64,000 bases of DNA from an uncultured Methylococcaceae bacterium (GCA_903928685.1 CAIYRS010000043.1:90384-154383); one strand, 5' to 3'. Shown: positions 7,878-19,450, numbered from the stretch's first letter. Made by a program: numbers and translations. Notes: generated by a model from the letters alone, not told the origin.

Positions 7878-8772
7878 GGGTGGCGGTTGCGGGTTTGGTG
7901 GTTAACGGCACGGGCGTGGAGTTGCTCCAGACAATCATCAGCTCGCGGTTGCGGTCTAGCTTGGCGGTCGGAGTGGCGGTGATGTTGGCAAAGGGTTTTT
8001 CGGCTTGGGCGTTGAAATCATCCACCACTGCCACCGGATAACCTTGCGGAAAAGTGCCGCCCAAACCGGAAGTGATGAGCAAATCGCCCGGACGGATGTC
8101 GGCATTGCTGGGCAGATACGGCAATACCAGTCGGTTTAGCTGACCGCTGCCGACGGCAATGGTCAGCAAGCCGTTGCGGTTAACCTGCACTGGAATGGCG
8201 TGGTTAGGATCGGTAATCAACATGATTTCCGAGGTCAGCGGCAAGGAGCGGAACACTTGCCCGACCACGCCATTGGCATCAAGTACGGGCTGTTGCGGAT
8301 ACACGCCAAAACGCGAGCCTTTGTTGACCACGACGATGTGTTCGTAAGGCACGGTGTTGACCGCCAGCAATTCCGCCACCAACACTTGCTCGCCTAATTT
8401 AAAGGAGTTTTCCAGCAAGGCGCGTAGACGGATGTTTTCTTTTTCCAAGGCTTCCAATTTCAGCAATTGGGTTTGCCGGATCAAACGCTCTTCTTGCAGA
8501 TGCTGGTTTTCTGCTTGCAAGGTAGCGTAAGTGCTGACGGAATGGCTAGCTTGCTCTATCAGCACCGAAGGCAAATCCACCAAGTATTTTAGCGGATCAA
8601 TAAAAAAGGAGAGGCTGGCGCGTAAAAAGTCGAGTTGATGGCTGCGGTGTTCGGCAACCAGTAAGGCGGTGGACGCAAGCACAGCCACCAGTAAACGGGT
8701 ATTAATGGAGGGGCCGGTAGCGAATAACAGTTTGATGGCAAGAATCTCGTCTGCGGTTGAAAAACCCAGCAA
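7870..8772 (-). CDS. mreC: Rod-shape-determining protein MreC
   Basis: About 300 aa. One N-terminal membrane segment is followed by a coiled coil (roughly residues 75-120, TLQAENQHLQEERLIRQ...) and the periplasmic beta-domain (LLAVNTVPYEHIVVVNKGSRFGV, DANGVVGQV, TSGLGGTFPQGYPVAVV). MreC links cytoplasmic MreB to PBP2 and RodA. No ATG is available near the N-terminus. TTG at 8772 is the longest start; homologues often begin near the LLFATGPSINTRLL segment, so the true start may be some residues in. Ribosome-site support is weak for either. Confidence 0.93.
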   Translation of the reverse strand: MLGFSTADEILAIKLLFATGPSINTRLLVAVLASTALLVAEHRSHQLDFLRASLSFFIDPLKYLVDLPSVLIEQASHSVSTYATLQAENQHLQEERLIRQTQLLKLEALEKENIRLRALLENSFKLGEQVLVAELLAVNTVPYEHIVVVNKGSRFGVYPQQPVLDANGVVGQVFRSLPLTSEIMLITDPNHAIPVQVNRNGLLTIAVGSGQLNRLVLPYLPSNADIRPGDLLITSGLGGTFPQGYPVAVVDDFNAQAEKPFANITATPTAKLDRNRELMIVWSNSTPVPLTTKPATATHD

Positions 8773-8804
8773 TCAGGCGATGATCGCTGGTGTAATGCCG
8801 ACAA

Positions 8805-10037
<1,233 letters not shown>

Positions 10038-10325
10038 ATGTCGTTAACGGCAGAAGATGTAAACAAAATCGCGCATTTGGCGCGGCTGGGAATTGATAGC
10101 CAGGATGTCGGTTCTTACACCAAAGACCTATCCGGCATGTTGGCACTGATGGCGAAAATGGGCGAAGTCAATACCGATGGTGTAGAGCCAATGGCGCACC
10201 CTTTAGACCAAGTGCAGCGCCTACGCGCCGATGTGGTCACCGAAAGCAACCAGCGCGAACATTTCCAAGCTATTGCCCCCAAGGTTGAAGACGGCCTTTA
10301 TCTAGTACCTAAAGTGATCGAATAA
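10038..10325 (+). CDS. gatC: Asp/Glu-tRNA amidotransferase subunit C
   Basis: A 95 aa subunit of the GatCAB amidotransferase, which converts mischarged Glu-tRNA(Gln) or Asp-tRNA(Asn) to the correct amide form. GatC wraps around GatA and stabilises the complex. The start [19 protein letters not shown] and the segment [21 protein letters not shown] are typical. It begins the plus-strand operon gatC-gatA-(Uma2)-gatB. A good ribosome site (GGAGCAAACC) supports the ATG at 10038. Confidence 0.95.
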   Translation: MSLTAEDVNKIAHLARLGIDSQDVGSYTKDLSGMLALMAKMGEVNTDGVEPMAHPLDQVQRLRADVVTESNQREHFQAIAPKVEDGLYLVPKVIE

Positions 10326-10335
10326 GGGATTACCC

Positions 10336-11787
10336 ATGCACAGCAAATCCATCCGCCAATTGGCGCAAGGCCTACGCGCCAAAGAATTTTCCAGCGTTGA
10401 ACTGACCCAACACTTTCTGCAACGCATTAAGCAACATCAAAACCTCAACGCCTACATCACCGTCACCGAAGAGCTGGCCTTAGCACAAGCACAAGCCGCT
10501 GACCAACGCCTAGCGGCTGGCGACACCGATTTATTGCTGGGCTTGCCTATCGCCCAAAAAGACTTGTTCTGCACTTTGGGCGTTAGAACCAGCTGCGGCT
10601 CAAAAATGCTCGACAACTTCATCGCCCCCTATAACGCCACCGTGGTGGACAAGCTCAACCAAGCGGGCGCGGTTATGCTCGGTAAAGTCAACATGGACGA
10701 ATTCGCCATGGGCTCATCCAACGAAACCAGCTTTTACGGCGCAGTCAAAAACCCCTGGGATAGCAACGCCGTAGCAGGCGGCTCTTCTGGCGGTTCGGCA
10801 GCAGCAGTCGCGGCCCGTTTAGCGGTATGCGCCACTGGCACAGATACAGGCGGCTCCATCCGCCAACCTGCGGCCTTGTGTGGCATCACTGGGTTAAAGC
10901 CAACTTACGGGCGCGTCTCCCGCTATGGCATGATTGCCTACGCATCGAGTTTGGATCAAGGCGGGCCAATGGCGCAAAGTGCCGATGATGCCGCCATTTT
11001 ATTGCAAGCGATGGCTGGCTTTGACAGCAAAGACTCCACCAGCATGGATCATCCCGTCCCCGACTACAGCGCCACCCTTGACGCGCCATTAACCGGATTA
11101 AAAATTGGCTTGCCCAAAGAATTTTTCGGCGAAGGCTTAAGCGACGATGTTGCCCAAGTGCTGCAAGTGGCAATCGACGAATACCGCAAACTGGGCGCGG
11201 AAGTTATCGACATCAGTATGCCCAACCTAAAGTTGGCCATCCCTGCCTATTACGTCATCGCCCCCGCGGAATGCTCCGCCAACTTATCGCGCTTTGATGG
11301 CGTGCGCTTTGGTTATCGCTGCGAAAACCCAGCGGATTTGACCGACCTCTACACCCGCTCGCGTGGCGAAGCCTTTGGCAAAGAAGTCAAACGCCGCATT
11401 TTGATGGGCACATACGCCTTATCCGCAGGCTATTACGATGCTTATTACATCAAAGCCCAAAAAATCCGCCGCCTGATTAGCGACGATTTCAAAACCGCCT
11501 TGGCGCAAGTTGATGTCATCATGGGGCCAGTAACACCCACTACTGCCTTCGGTATCGGCGAAAAAATGGCTGATCCTATCGCCATGTATCTGGCAGATAT
11601 TTACACCATCGCCATCAACTTAGCTGGCGTACCCGCGATGTCCGTCCCCGCAGGTTTTAGCGACGGCAAACCCGTTGGCCTGCAAATCATCGGCAATTAT
11701 TTTCAGGAAGCCAAACTGTTAAACATCGCCCACCGCTATCAACAAGTAACCGACTGGCACACGTTAATCCCCAAAAACTTCGAGTAA
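10336..11787 (+). CDS. gatA: Asp/Glu-tRNA amidotransferase subunit A
   Basis: A 483 aa amidase-signature enzyme that hydrolyses glutamine to supply ammonia for transamidation. The Ser-cisSer-Lys triad is visible: Lys in [10 protein letters not shown], the first Ser in the glycine/serine-rich [15 protein letters not shown], and the nucleophile Ser in [12 protein letters not shown]. The length is usual. It follows gatC by 10 bases and is followed by a Uma2-family gene 6 bases downstream, before gatB. Confidence 0.97.
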   Translation: MHSKSIRQLAQGLRAKEFSSVELTQHFLQRIKQHQNLNAYITVTEELALAQAQAADQRLAAGDTDLLLGLPIAQKDLFCTLGVRTSCGSKMLDNFIAPYNATVVDKLNQAGAVMLGKVNMDEFAMGSSNETSFYGAVKNPWDSNAVAGGSSGGSAAAVAARLAVCATGTDTGGSIRQPAALCGITGLKPTYGRVSRYGMIAYASSLDQGGPMAQSADDAAILLQAMAGFDSKDSTSMDHPVPDYSATLDAPLTGLKIGLPKEFFGEGLSDDVAQVLQVAIDEYRKLGAEVIDISMPNLKLAIPAYYVIAPAECSANLSRFDGVRFGYRCENPADLTDLYTRSRGEAFGKEVKRRILMGTYALSAGYYDAYYIKAQKIRRLISDDFKTALAQVDVIMGPVTPTTAFGIGEKMADPIAMYLADIYTIAINLAGVPAMSVPAGFSDGKPVGLQIIGNYFQEAKLLNIAHRYQQVTDWHTLIPKNFE

Positions 11788-11793
11788 GCCGCC

Positions 11794-12408
11794 ATGACCG
11801 CCATCACCCAGCTTTCGCAATTAGATTTAGATGCCACTTACAGTTACGCCGATTATCTGACGTGGCAATTGGAAGAAACCGTCGAACTAATACGCGGCAA
11901 GATCAGCTTGATGGCACCTGCGCCGAATTTAAAACACCAGCGCGTCATCACTAACTTAGGTGGCGCGTTGTATAACTACTTCCATAAAAAACGCGGCCAA
12001 TTGTTTTATGCACCTTTCGACGTAAGCCTGTATGACAGCCGAAAATCCCAACTCGCCAGCCGCGAAATTTTCAGCGTCGTACAACCGGATTTATGCGTGA
12101 TTTGCGATCCTGACAAACTCACCACCCAAGGCTGTAGCGGTGCGCCGGACTGGATTATTGAAATCCTATCGCTAGGCAATACCAAAAAAGAAATGCACTT
12201 AAAATACGATTTGTACCAAGAAAACGGCGTTAAAGAATACTGGCTGGTTTACCCTTACGAACAGGCGGTTTACCAATTCGTCTTAAACGCCGAGACCAAT
12301 TTGTACCAATTATTTGCCATGCACGCAGGCGATGACATCGCCACACCTTATCTTTTCGCTGACTTAAACATCGACTTAGCCGATGTTTTTGCTGAGAACT
12401 TGTTCTGA
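11794..12408 (+). CDS. Uma2 (DUF820) family putative nuclease
   Basis: A 204 aa protein of the Uma2/DUF820 family, which has a PD-(D/E)xK nuclease fold but no settled role. The family core is visible: VELIRGKISLMAPAP, VQPDLCVICDPDKL (acidic residue), GAPDWIIEILSLGNTKKE (Glu of the ExxS motif) and KYDLYQENGVKEYWLVYP. These genes are greatly expanded in cyanobacteria and some other bacteria and move readily. Here it is wedged between gatA and gatB in the same direction, with only 6 and 27 base gaps, so it is presumably co-transcribed. The placement looks like an insertion into the operon rather than a functional link to tRNA amidation. Confidence 0.85.
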   Translation: MTAITQLSQLDLDATYSYADYLTWQLEETVELIRGKISLMAPAPNLKHQRVITNLGGALYNYFHKKRGQLFYAPFDVSLYDSRKSQLASREIFSVVQPDLCVICDPDKLTTQGCSGAPDWIIEILSLGNTKKEMHLKYDLYQENGVKEYWLVYPYEQAVYQFVLNAETNLYQLFAMHAGDDIATPYLFADLNIDLADVFAENLF

Positions 12409-12435
12409 GCAACATCAACACCAAAGGAACTTACT

Positions 12436-13878
12436 ATGAATACCCAATGGGAAACTGTTATCGGTTTGGAAATCCATACCCAACTCGCCACCCAATCGAA
12501 AATTTTCTCCGGCGCATCCACCGCGTATGGCGCTGAGCCCAACACCCAAGCTTGTGCGGTGGATTTAGGTTTGCCGGGCGTATTGCCAGTATTAAATGAA
12601 GATGCTGTGCGTAAAGCCGTCACCTTTGGCTTGGCTATCGAAGCAGAAATCGCCCCGCGCTCGGTGTTTGCCCGCAAAAATTATTTTTACCCCGACTTGC
12701 CCAAAGGCTACCAAATCAGCCAGATGGATTTACCGATAGTCGGCAAAGGCCATTTGGATATTGAAGTTGATGGCGAAACCAAACGCATCGGCGTTACCCG
12801 CGCGCATTTGGAAGAAGATGCGGGCAAATCCTTGCATGAAAACTTCCACGGCTTAAGCGGTATCGATTTAAACCGCGCAGGCACGCCCTTACTGGAAATC
12901 GTTTCCGAACCGGATATGCGCTCCGCCCAAGAAGCGGTCGCTTATATGCGTAAACTGCATGAGCTGGTGCGTTATTTAGAAATTTGCGACGGCAATATGC
13001 AAGAAGGCTCGTTCCGTTGCGATGCCAACGTGTCAGTGCGCCCAGTTGGGCAAGCCGAATTCGGTACCCGCGTGGAAATCAAGAACATCAACTCGTTTAA
13101 GTTTGTGGAAAAAGCCATCAACCATGAAGTGGAACGGCAAATTGATTTGATTGAAAGCGGCGGTAAAATCATCCAAGAAACCCGTCTGTACGATGCCAAC
13201 AAAGATGAAACCCGCTCCATGCGCAGCAAGGAAGAAGCCAACGATTACCGCTATTTCCCTGACCCCGATTTGTTACCCGTGGTGGTTGGCGAAGATTTTA
13301 AAGCGCAAATCTACGCCAGCTTGCCGGAATTGCCCGATGCCAAAAAGCAGCGTTTCCACAGCGAATACCATTTAGATAATGAAGCCGCTGGCATCCTAAC
13401 TTCCTCACGAGCGTTAGCGGATTATTTTGAAGCAGTCACCAAGCAATCCGGCTGCGAAGCTAAGCTTTGTGCCAATTGGGTTAACGGCGAACTGGCGGCA
13501 GCGCTAAATAAAGCCAATTTAGAAATCACCGAATCGCCCATCAGCCCAGCGCAATTATCAGGCTTACTGGTGCGGATCAGCGACAACACTATCTCCGGCA
13601 AAATCGCCAAACAGGTATTTGAAGCCCTCTGGCAAAATCCCGACAGCAACGCCGATGCGATTATTGACGCGCAAGGTTTACGGCAAATCACCGATACAGG
13701 CGCAATTGAAGCGGTCATCGACGCAATCATCGCCGCCAATGGTAAACAAGTAGAGCAATACCGTGGCGGCAACGACAAGGTATTTGGCTTTTTTGTCGGT
13801 CAAGTTATGAAAGCCATGCAAGGCAAAGCCAATCCCGCAGAAGTTAACAAAATGCTAATGGCTAAGTTGAAAGGCTAG
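12436..13878 (+). CDS. gatB: Asp/Glu-tRNA amidotransferase subunit B
   Basis: A 480 aa subunit that phosphorylates the mischarged aminoacyl group and receives ammonia from GatA. The N-terminal GatB domain shows [49 protein letters not shown] and the acidic [13 protein letters not shown] region. The C-terminal YqeY-like tail (from about residue 400) contacts tRNA and ends [14 protein letters not shown] ribosome site AAAGGAAC precedes the ATG. It is the last gene of the operon; a 405-base gap follows. Confidence 0.96.
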   Translation: MNTQWETVIGLEIHTQLATQSKIFSGASTAYGAEPNTQACAVDLGLPGVLPVLNEDAVRKAVTFGLAIEAEIAPRSVFARKNYFYPDLPKGYQISQMDLPIVGKGHLDIEVDGETKRIGVTRAHLEEDAGKSLHENFHGLSGIDLNRAGTPLLEIVSEPDMRSAQEAVAYMRKLHELVRYLEICDGNMQEGSFRCDANVSVRPVGQAEFGTRVEIKNINSFKFVEKAINHEVERQIDLIESGGKIIQETRLYDANKDETRSMRSKEEANDYRYFPDPDLLPVVVGEDFKAQIYASLPELPDAKKQRFHSEYHLDNEAAGILTSSRALADYFEAVTKQSGCEAKLCANWVNGELAAALNKANLEITESPISPAQLSGLLVRISDNTISGKIAKQVFEALWQNPDSNADAIIDAQGLRQITDTGAIEAVIDAIIAANGKQVEQYRGGNDKVFGFFVGQVMKAMQGKANPAEVNKMLMAKLKG

Positions 13879-13977
13879 TTTTTGGAATAGCGGCAAAGCG
13901 TAGCCCTTTATGCAGTTTACGTAATAAGGAGCTTTCGCCGCTTCGATACCTCAATGTACTTCAACCAAACCACCCTC

Positions 13978-14010
13978 TAAGGCATCAAAAAACAGGTTTT
14001 TGATGCCTTA
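13978..14010. terminator. Strong hairpin after gatB
   Basis: Perfect arms TAAGGCATCAAAAA and TTTTTGATGCCTTA around a short CAG-containing loop, about 100 bases past the gatB stop. The T-rich strand within the stem and its position suggest transcription termination. It resembles the other palindromes in this window whose centre reads AAAACANGTTTT. The rest of 13879-14225 contains no gene. Several GCACC half-sites lie at 14085-14130 upstream of the sigma-54 promoter; their role is unknown. Confidence 0.55.
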
Positions 14011-14225
14011 GCTATTCCCTCTTCTTTTTGCCACATCCAAACTTTTAAAAACGCCGCAAATAAAAATCCCGTCAAAACGCCCGCACCAAATCTGCATAAA
14101 AATTGCAGCTTACGCACCAAAAAAACGCACCCTGCTAGCCGCGCTATCAAAGACCATCGCCCTTCCCTAAGCCACTTTGCTGATGTCGGCGCAATTTATC
14201 AAGGTAATCATTTTTTTAGCCAAAG

Positions 14226-14242
14226 CTGGTTCGGTTATTGCT
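14226..14242 (+). promoter_or_regulatory. Sigma-54 promoter of glnN
   Basis: The sequence CTGGTTCGGTTATTGCT matches the sigma-54 consensus YTGGCACGRNNNTTGCW at all fixed positions except two. The diagnostic GG (14228-14229) and GC (14240-14241) are ten bases apart, as required. It lies 41 bases before the glnN ATG, which places the transcription start near 14253. This would put the glutamine synthetase under nitrogen control through NtrC and RpoN. GCACC repeats 100-150 bases upstream could be partial NtrC sites; this is weak. Confidence 0.7.
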
Positions 14243-14283
14243 TGCATTGCTGTACATCTTCAACATCAAGCTAAGGAACAAAT

Positions 14284-16458
14284 ATGACCGGAAATGCAGT
14301 ACGAGTTCAGGCAGTCCAAAATATTCTCAATCGGGCACCGTTGCCTGTTAACCCACCGCAAACCCTAGAAAGTTTATGGGCAAGCGATGTGTTTACCTTG
14401 AGCAAAATGAAAGAAAGCCTGCCTAAAGAAATCTTTAAGTCAGTGAAGAAAACCATCGAGGCTGGTGAGCCATTAGATGTGTCCATCGCTGATGTCGTCG
14501 CCTTGGCAATGAAAGATTGGGCTATGTCCAAAGGTGCTTTGTATTACGCTCACGTTTTTTATCCTTTAACTAACGCTACCGCTGAAAAACACGACGGTTT
14601 TATTTCCGTACAAAGCGATGGTTCGGTAATTTCCGAATTTGGCGGCAAAGTGTTGGTACAAGGCGAGCCAGATGGTTCTTCTTTCCCAAATGGCGGCATC
14701 CGCTCTACTTTTGAAGCACGTGGCTATACCGCTTGGGACGTAACCAGCCCTGCGTTTATCATGACCACGGATAATGGCTCAACGCTTTGTATTCCTACCG
14801 TTTTCGTATCATGGACTGGCGAAGCCCTCGATAAAAAAACCCCGCTGTTACGCGCCAATGGTGCGATGAACAAAGCTGCCAAACGCGTGTTGTCGTTGCT
14901 GGGCCACACCGATATTGCCCCTGTCAATTCCAGCTGTGGCGCTGAGCAAGAATATTTCTTGGTTGATGCCAATTTCTACAACACCCGCCCAGACTTGTTG
15001 CTGGCAGGCCGCACCTTGTTTGGCGCATCGCCAGCCAAAGGCCAACAATTTGATGACCATTACTTCGGTGCCATTCCGGCACGTGTGCAAGTCTACATGC
15101 AAGATGTAGAAGAACAACTTTACCGCCTCGGTATCCCCGCTAAAACCCGCCATAACGAAGTAGCCCCAGGCCAATTTGAAATTGCGCCATTTTTTGAAGC
15201 CGCCAACGTGGCGACTGACCATCAACAATTGTTGATGACGGTATTAAAAAACACGGCAAAAAAACACGGCCTTGCCTGTTTGCTGCATGAAAAACCTTTT
15301 AAAGGCATTAACGGTTCAGGCAAGCACGTAAACTGGTCGGTCGGTAACTCCACCCAAGGTAACCTGCTTGATCCAGGCAACACTCCGCATTCAAACAGCC
15401 AGTTCCTCATTTTCTGTGGCGCGGTTATCCGTGGTGTCCATAAATATGGCCCATTACTCCGCGCTGCTATCGCTACTGCCAGCAACGATCACCGTTTAGG
15501 CGCGAACGAAGCCCCACCAGCCATCATGTCGGTGTATCTGGGTACGCAGTTGGATAACGTTTTCGAACAAATCAGCAAAGGTGAAATCACTGGCTCTTTA
15601 AATGCCGGTGTTATGGATTTTGGCATTAACACGCTGCCAACTTTCAACAAAGATGCTGGCGACCGTAACCGTACTTCGCCGTTTGCATTTACTGGCAACC
15701 GTTTTGAATTCCGCGCCGTGGGTTCAGGCCAATCCGTAGCAGGCCCATTGGTGGCAATGAACACCATGTTGGCTGAATCGCTAAACTGGGTTGCCGATAC
15801 CATGGAAGCCAAGTTGGCAGCAGGTACAAGCCTTGATGAAACTATCTTGTCGACCCTGAAAGAAATCATCGACAACCACGGTGCTGTGGTTTTCGGCGGC
15901 AATGGTTATTCCGCTGAATGGCACAAAATGGCGGTTGAAGAACGCGGCTTGCTGAACCTAAGAACCGCTGCCGATGCCTTACCGGTATTGAAAGAAGCTT
16001 ATATTGAAGAGCTGTTTGACAAGCTGGGTGTGTTATCACCTGTTGAGCTTGCCAGCCGCTTTGAAATCTATGCGGAACAATACATCCTTGCTATTGAAGT
16101 GGAAGCCAAGTTAGTAGTTAGCATGGCCAAAACGGGCATTTACCCAGCCGTTATGAAGTATCTGGCGGAATTGTCAGGCACTATCAGCAGCCTGAACAGC
16201 AATGGCGTTATCGTAAGCAATGAGTGCTTAACCAAAATAACAGCGCTTTTAAACTCAATGATGGAGACTGTCGGCAAATTGAGTGCCGCTATATCCAAAC
16301 ATGATTTTGAAACCATCGAAGATCACTTGCAGTTCTGTGCAAAAACCATCCGTCCATTAATGGATGAAGTGCGCCAATACGCCGATGGCTTGGAAATGGA
16401 AGTTTCTGACGAATTGTGGCCTTTCCCAACTTATCAAGAAATGTTGTTTATCAAGTAA
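14284..16458 (+). CDS. glnN: Type III glutamine synthetase
   Basis: A 724 aa glutamine synthetase of the large type III (GlnN) class, which makes glutamine from glutamate, ammonia and ATP as a homododecamer. Type III signatures seen are [66 protein letters not shown] and [20 protein letters not shown]. The length matches the class (about 700-730 aa, against about 470 for type I). It stands alone behind a sigma-54-like promoter and is preceded by an AAGGA ribosome site. Many proteobacteria use only type I, so this is probably an additional, nitrogen-regulated enzyme. Confidence 0.95.
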   Translation: MTGNAVRVQAVQNILNRAPLPVNPPQTLESLWASDVFTLSKMKESLPKEIFKSVKKTIEAGEPLDVSIADVVALAMKDWAMSKGALYYAHVFYPLTNATAEKHDGFISVQSDGSVISEFGGKVLVQGEPDGSSFPNGGIRSTFEARGYTAWDVTSPAFIMTTDNGSTLCIPTVFVSWTGEALDKKTPLLRANGAMNKAAKRVLSLLGHTDIAPVNSSCGAEQEYFLVDANFYNTRPDLLLAGRTLFGASPAKGQQFDDHYFGAIPARVQVYMQDVEEQLYRLGIPAKTRHNEVAPGQFEIAPFFEAANVATDHQQLLMTVLKNTAKKHGLACLLHEKPFKGINGSGKHVNWSVGNSTQGNLLDPGNTPHSNSQFLIFCGAVIRGVHKYGPLLRAAIATASNDHRLGANEAPPAIMSVYLGTQLDNVFEQISKGEITGSLNAGVMDFGINTLPTFNKDAGDRNRTSPFAFTGNRFEFRAVGSGQSVAGPLVAMNTMLAESLNWVADTMEAKLAAGTSLDETILSTLKEIIDNHGAVVFGGNGYSAEWHKMAVEERGLLNLRTAADALPVLKEAYIEELFDKLGVLSPVELASRFEIYAEQYILAIEVEAKLVVSMAKTGIYPAVMKYLAELSGTISSLNSNGVIVSNECLTKITALLNSMMETVGKLSAAISKHDFETIEDHLQFCAKTIRPLMDEVRQYADGLEMEVSDELWPFPTYQEMLFIK

Positions 16459-16620
16459 CCGTTCGGCGCAATACCGGATGTTTCTGCATAAATCGGCATA
16501 ACTGCGAAGTTATGCCATCCCCTCAGGTTGGCTCTGCTGCCGACCTGCTTAATGAAGCCTTGGTATTGTTCCAGCAATGCCAAGGCTTTGTCTTTTGTGG
16601 CAAATCCAAAAATTATCTGG

Positions 16621-16642
16621 AGTCCAAAACATGTTTTGGGCT
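16621..16642. repeat. AGTCCAAAACATGTTTTGGRCT palindrome
   Basis: A 22 bp palindrome (AGTCCAAAAC AT GTTTTGGGCT, one mismatch). Closely matching palindromes occur at 54841-54862 and 63803-63824. It follows glnN in a non-coding stretch that also has a 9 bp stem at 16495-16516. Confidence 0.7.
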
Positions 16643-16673
16643 TCAAAAAGATTCCGATTGAGCAGTTACTTAC

Positions 16674-17056
16674 TGATGTTACGCAGTAACGCGCTTTTCT
16701 CCCGTTTGCCGCGTCGAGCACCGGAGTATTTGTCGGGAACAGCCCGAAGCACCCAAGGGCATAAAGGGCGCGGCAGGGATGCCGCACGGCGGCAAAGGGG
16801 CAGGAAGCCCCTTTTGCCGTCCCCCGACAAATGCGATGAGCGCAAGACATGAGCGGTAATCGGGCCGCCTTTTCTTTGGCTACTTTCTTTTGGCCAAAAA
16901 TTGCTCCTGCATTTTCGGCATTCGCCACATCCTTGTGGCTTGCGGCGCAAAAGAAAGTAGCTCGCCTTCGGGTGCGAGAACCCGTTTTAAAAAACATCGC
17001 GATAGCGATTCATTATTGTTTATTTTCGTCTCACAAAAAGCGAGTGCGTAACATCA
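16674..17056. repeat. Non-coding repeat element with 12 bp inverted ends
   Basis: A 383-base segment bounded by perfect inverted copies of TGATGTTACGCA (16674-16685 and 17045-17056). Inside is a second inverted pair, GCTACTTTCTTTTG (16879-16892) and CAAAAGAAAGTAGC (16948-16961), plus a small GCCACATCC/TTGTGGC stem. The middle is GC-rich and differs in composition from neighbouring genes. Open frames run through it on both strands, but they have no recognisable domain and I treat them as spurious. The layout is that of a non-autonomous interspersed repeat. Confidence 0.6.
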
Positions 17057-17061
17057 ATTAC

Positions 17062-18348
17062 TTATTCAAACTTTCGCTTAACGCGACCAATTACCGCAAG
17101 CACTAACAAACCCAAGCCGTAACAACCAATCGCCGCGTAAAACCATTCTGTAGCTGCCAACACAATCATTAATGGCACTGTCAACAACAAACAAACCATC
17201 AAAACCGTTTGAAGTTTTTGCAACGCACTATAGCTTTTTAAGCAAACCGCACATTGACGGGTATGGATATTAAACACATCCTGCGGGTTTTTATCAGAAC
17301 GAATACCAGTCGATTTATACGAGGCATAACCCCGATAAAACGGCGTATCTGACGCGTATTTGTCCAACCATTTACGGTAGTGAATAACCAAGGTGTCGCT
17401 AGTTTTCAGCGGCAACCACAAATCTTTAACATTTTCCCCTGAGCGTTCAATTTCCGAATACTGTCCAATAATCAAGGCCATATCTTGTTTTAAGATAGTG
17501 TTTTGCGTCCAATGATCCAACCAGCGCGGCTTTGCCCTTTCCCGCCATTTATAAAAATTACTGTATTTACGGTACAACAAACGGCAACTGCCAGACGCTA
17601 ATGGAATGGAATACAAAGCCAAACCCGATACCAATTCGGGATTTTTATAATTAGACGCGTAATGGATTAAATTGGGCGCGACAAACTCGACTTCGGCGCT
17701 GTTGATTTTGCTCATGGTCTGATCGCTGTACAAACCCAGCGAACGAAATTGGCTTTTGATGCCATGCACCGAATTTTCCAGTATTGAAAACTCCATCGGC
17801 AAAGCCATTTCGCGCTTGCCGCCACCCCGAATGCCATCATGGACGATATGGATATGCGCGACATCAATAACGTTTTCAATCAAATACGTCTGATCGTAAG
17901 GCAAGTCAATGACGTAATCCATACACACCATATCGGCTTGCGCCAAAGCGGGAATGCTTGGAATACTGGATTCATCAGCAAGGCCTGCGTCACCAGGCCA
18001 TAGCCAAACCATGCCTTGCACTTCGGCAATGCGGTAAGGCTTTAAGCACGCAGGTGCGGGAATTTGTTTGTCGGGTGGTAATTGCGGAATGCGAACGCAA
18101 TCGCCCGTGGCATTGAACTGCCAGCCGTGATACAGACATTCCAGCTTGCCATCAATGATTTGTCCATCCGATAACTGCGCAGCACGGTGTGGGCAACGGT
18201 CAGGTACACAGGCTAATCGCCCTTCGCCATCGCGGAATAGCACCAAGAAATCGCCATACAGGGAAAAACTATAAGGCTTGCCAGCGGGCAAATCGGCAAG
18301 GAAGACAACGGGATACCAGCAGTTTTGCCAATTGAATTCGGTTTGCAT
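17062..18348 (-). CDS. Rieske non-heme iron oxygenase, membrane-anchored
   Basis: A 428 aa oxygenase alpha-subunit-like protein. The Rieske [2Fe-2S] site fits C-x-H-x16-C-x2-H (CPHR ... CLYHGW) in the N-terminal third. The mononuclear iron site is D-x2-H-x4-H in DVAHIHIVHDG. Near the C-terminus a Cys pair (RQCAVCLKSY) precedes two membrane segments (about residues 375-420), a layout shared with the PaO/Tic55-like group. I chose the ATG at 18348; a GTG at 18375 would add nine residues. Substrate unknown. It lies downstream of the carbamoyltransferase/methyltransferase genes in the same direction but is separated by a 250-base repeat element, so co-transcription is uncertain. Confidence 0.85.
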   Translation of the reverse strand: MQTEFNWQNCWYPVVFLADLPAGKPYSFSLYGDFLVLFRDGEGRLACVPDRCPHRAAQLSDGQIIDGKLECLYHGWQFNATGDCVRIPQLPPDKQIPAPACLKPYRIAEVQGMVWLWPGDAGLADESSIPSIPALAQADMVCMDYVIDLPYDQTYLIENVIDVAHIHIVHDGIRGGGKREMALPMEFSILENSVHGIKSQFRSLGLYSDQTMSKINSAEVEFVAPNLIHYASNYKNPELVSGLALYSIPLASGSCRLLYRKYSNFYKWRERAKPRWLDHWTQNTILKQDMALIIGQYSEIERSGENVKDLWLPLKTSDTLVIHYRKWLDKYASDTPFYRGYASYKSTGIRSDKNPQDVFNIHTRQCAVCLKSYSALQKLQTVLMVCLLLTVPLMIVLAATEWFYAAIGCYGLGLLVLAVIGRVKRKFE

Positions 18349-18364
18349 AGAACACTCGGTAAGG

Positions 18365-18613
18365 TTTTTGTCCACGAACTACACGAAAAGCACGAAAAAG
18401 TCGTTCGTTACTAAGTCGGAGTAAAAAACATGTTTTTTACCCCTCTGATTGACTAATGCCTAGTACTTAGTCGATGGCATTATTTCGTAGGGAAGAGCGG
18501 CTGCTCGCCTTATCGCAACGAATTCTGGTATCGGTTCTGAAAAAGGCGGACAGCCGGACCGCCTCTACGAGATTAGATTGACTCGATAAAACATCAATGA
18601 CTGAACACTCGCT
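18365..18613. repeat. Composite intergenic element, copy A
   Basis: This stretch shares its order of parts with 39946-40151. First comes TTTTTGTCCACGAAC..CACGAAAA..CACGAA, then a palindrome with an AACAT-type centre (here GTAAAAAACATGTTTTTTAC at 18421-18440), then a CGTAGG...CCTCTACGA imperfect palindrome (18486-18570), then TCGATAAAACATCAATGACTG followed by AACACTCGCT. It fills almost the whole gap between the methyltransferase and Rieske genes. No coding capacity. Confidence 0.6.
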
Positions 18614-19450
18614 TTAAACCCTATCCTTCCTTGCCAAAAACAAGAAAAATCCAGGGAAATATTTATTTTCCCGCAAACGCTCAACGCCCAATTCATAGAA
18701 CGATGGCTCACTCGCCAAAACGTCCGCCAACGATTCAATCGGCTGAAATTGATTCAAGGAAGTCGATAGCAAAGTCATACCTGTCTCTTCCAGAATCGGC
18801 AGCATTTCCGCCAAGGTATGCTGGGTTTCATGCGGATGTTGGACTTGGTCGCGGAACCACGAACGCAGCAAGGTTTCATCTTGCAAATAAGGATGTAATT
18901 GCTGGTAACGCGCCAGTAATTGCGCTTCATCCGCACCGCTTTCATGCATAGCTTGGAAATGTTCCAAAAACGGTTTTCTGCCGTAATGGTGATACAAGCC
19001 GATAAACACATAACCACCTGGGGCGACAAACTCGCTGCAAACGCGGCGCACGGCAGCAAGGCAATCGTGGGTATGGTGCAACACGCCTAGCGACACCACA
19101 ACATCGAACGCTTGCTCGGGTTGGTAAGCAAACAAATCTTGTTCGGAAAACTGGGTCGACAACTGTAAGCGTTGCGCGACTTGCTGGCAAAAGGCGATGG
19201 CTTTGGGGTTGAAATCGATGCCCGTGACTTGCGCTTTGTAATATTGGCTGATGCTATTGCTTAACCAACCAGTACCGCAACCGACTTCCAAAACACGAGT
19301 TGCTGGTGACAACAACGGCGGTAACACCGGATAAGTCAGCACCGAATTACGCTTTTGGATGGCATTGATTTGTTCGTCGGGGGAGGAATGGCAATTGAAC
19401 GGGAGGTTTTTATAAAATGCCAAGACTTGTTGATCGGTTGCAGAAACCAT
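18614..19450 (-). CDS. Class I SAM-dependent methyltransferase
   Basis: A 278 aa Rossmann-fold methyltransferase. Motif I is VLEVGCGTGWLSNSIS (about residues 52-67), the acidic end of strand 2 is VTGIDFNPKAIAFC, and VVVSLGVLHHTHD is the motif IV region, all typical of the UbiG/UbiE-like group. It starts five bases after the carbamoyltransferase stop and is almost certainly translated with it. The acceptor cannot be read from the sequence; the context suggests a modified small molecule or glycan made by the same cluster. Confidence 0.85.
   Translation of the reverse strand: MVSATDQQVLAFYKNLPFNCHSSPDEQINAIQKRNSVLTYPVLPPLLSPATRVLEVGCGTGWLSNSISQYYKAQVTGIDFNPKAIAFCQQVAQRLQLSTQFSEQDLFAYQPEQAFDVVVSLGVLHHTHDCLAAVRRVCSEFVAPGGYVFIGLYHHYGRKPFLEHFQAMHESGADEAQLLARYQQLHPYLQDETLLRSWFRDQVQHPHETQHTLAEMLPILEETGMTLLSTSLNQFQPIESLADVLASEPSFYELGVERLRENKYFPGFFLFLARKDRV

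Noticed and set aside
14080..14135. NtrC enhancer sites upstream of glnN
   Set aside because: GCACC half-sites recur but no proper inverted TGCACC...GGTGCA pair is seen, so they are mentioned only as a note.
14848..15228. 126 aa minus-strand frame inside glnN
   Set aside because: Shadow of the type III glutamine synthetase coding sequence.
16434..16997. Long open frame on the minus strand (187 aa), with others on the plus strand in the same place
   Set aside because: They lie within the repeat element with inverted ends, have arginine/cysteine-rich unstructured composition on both strands and no recognisable domain.
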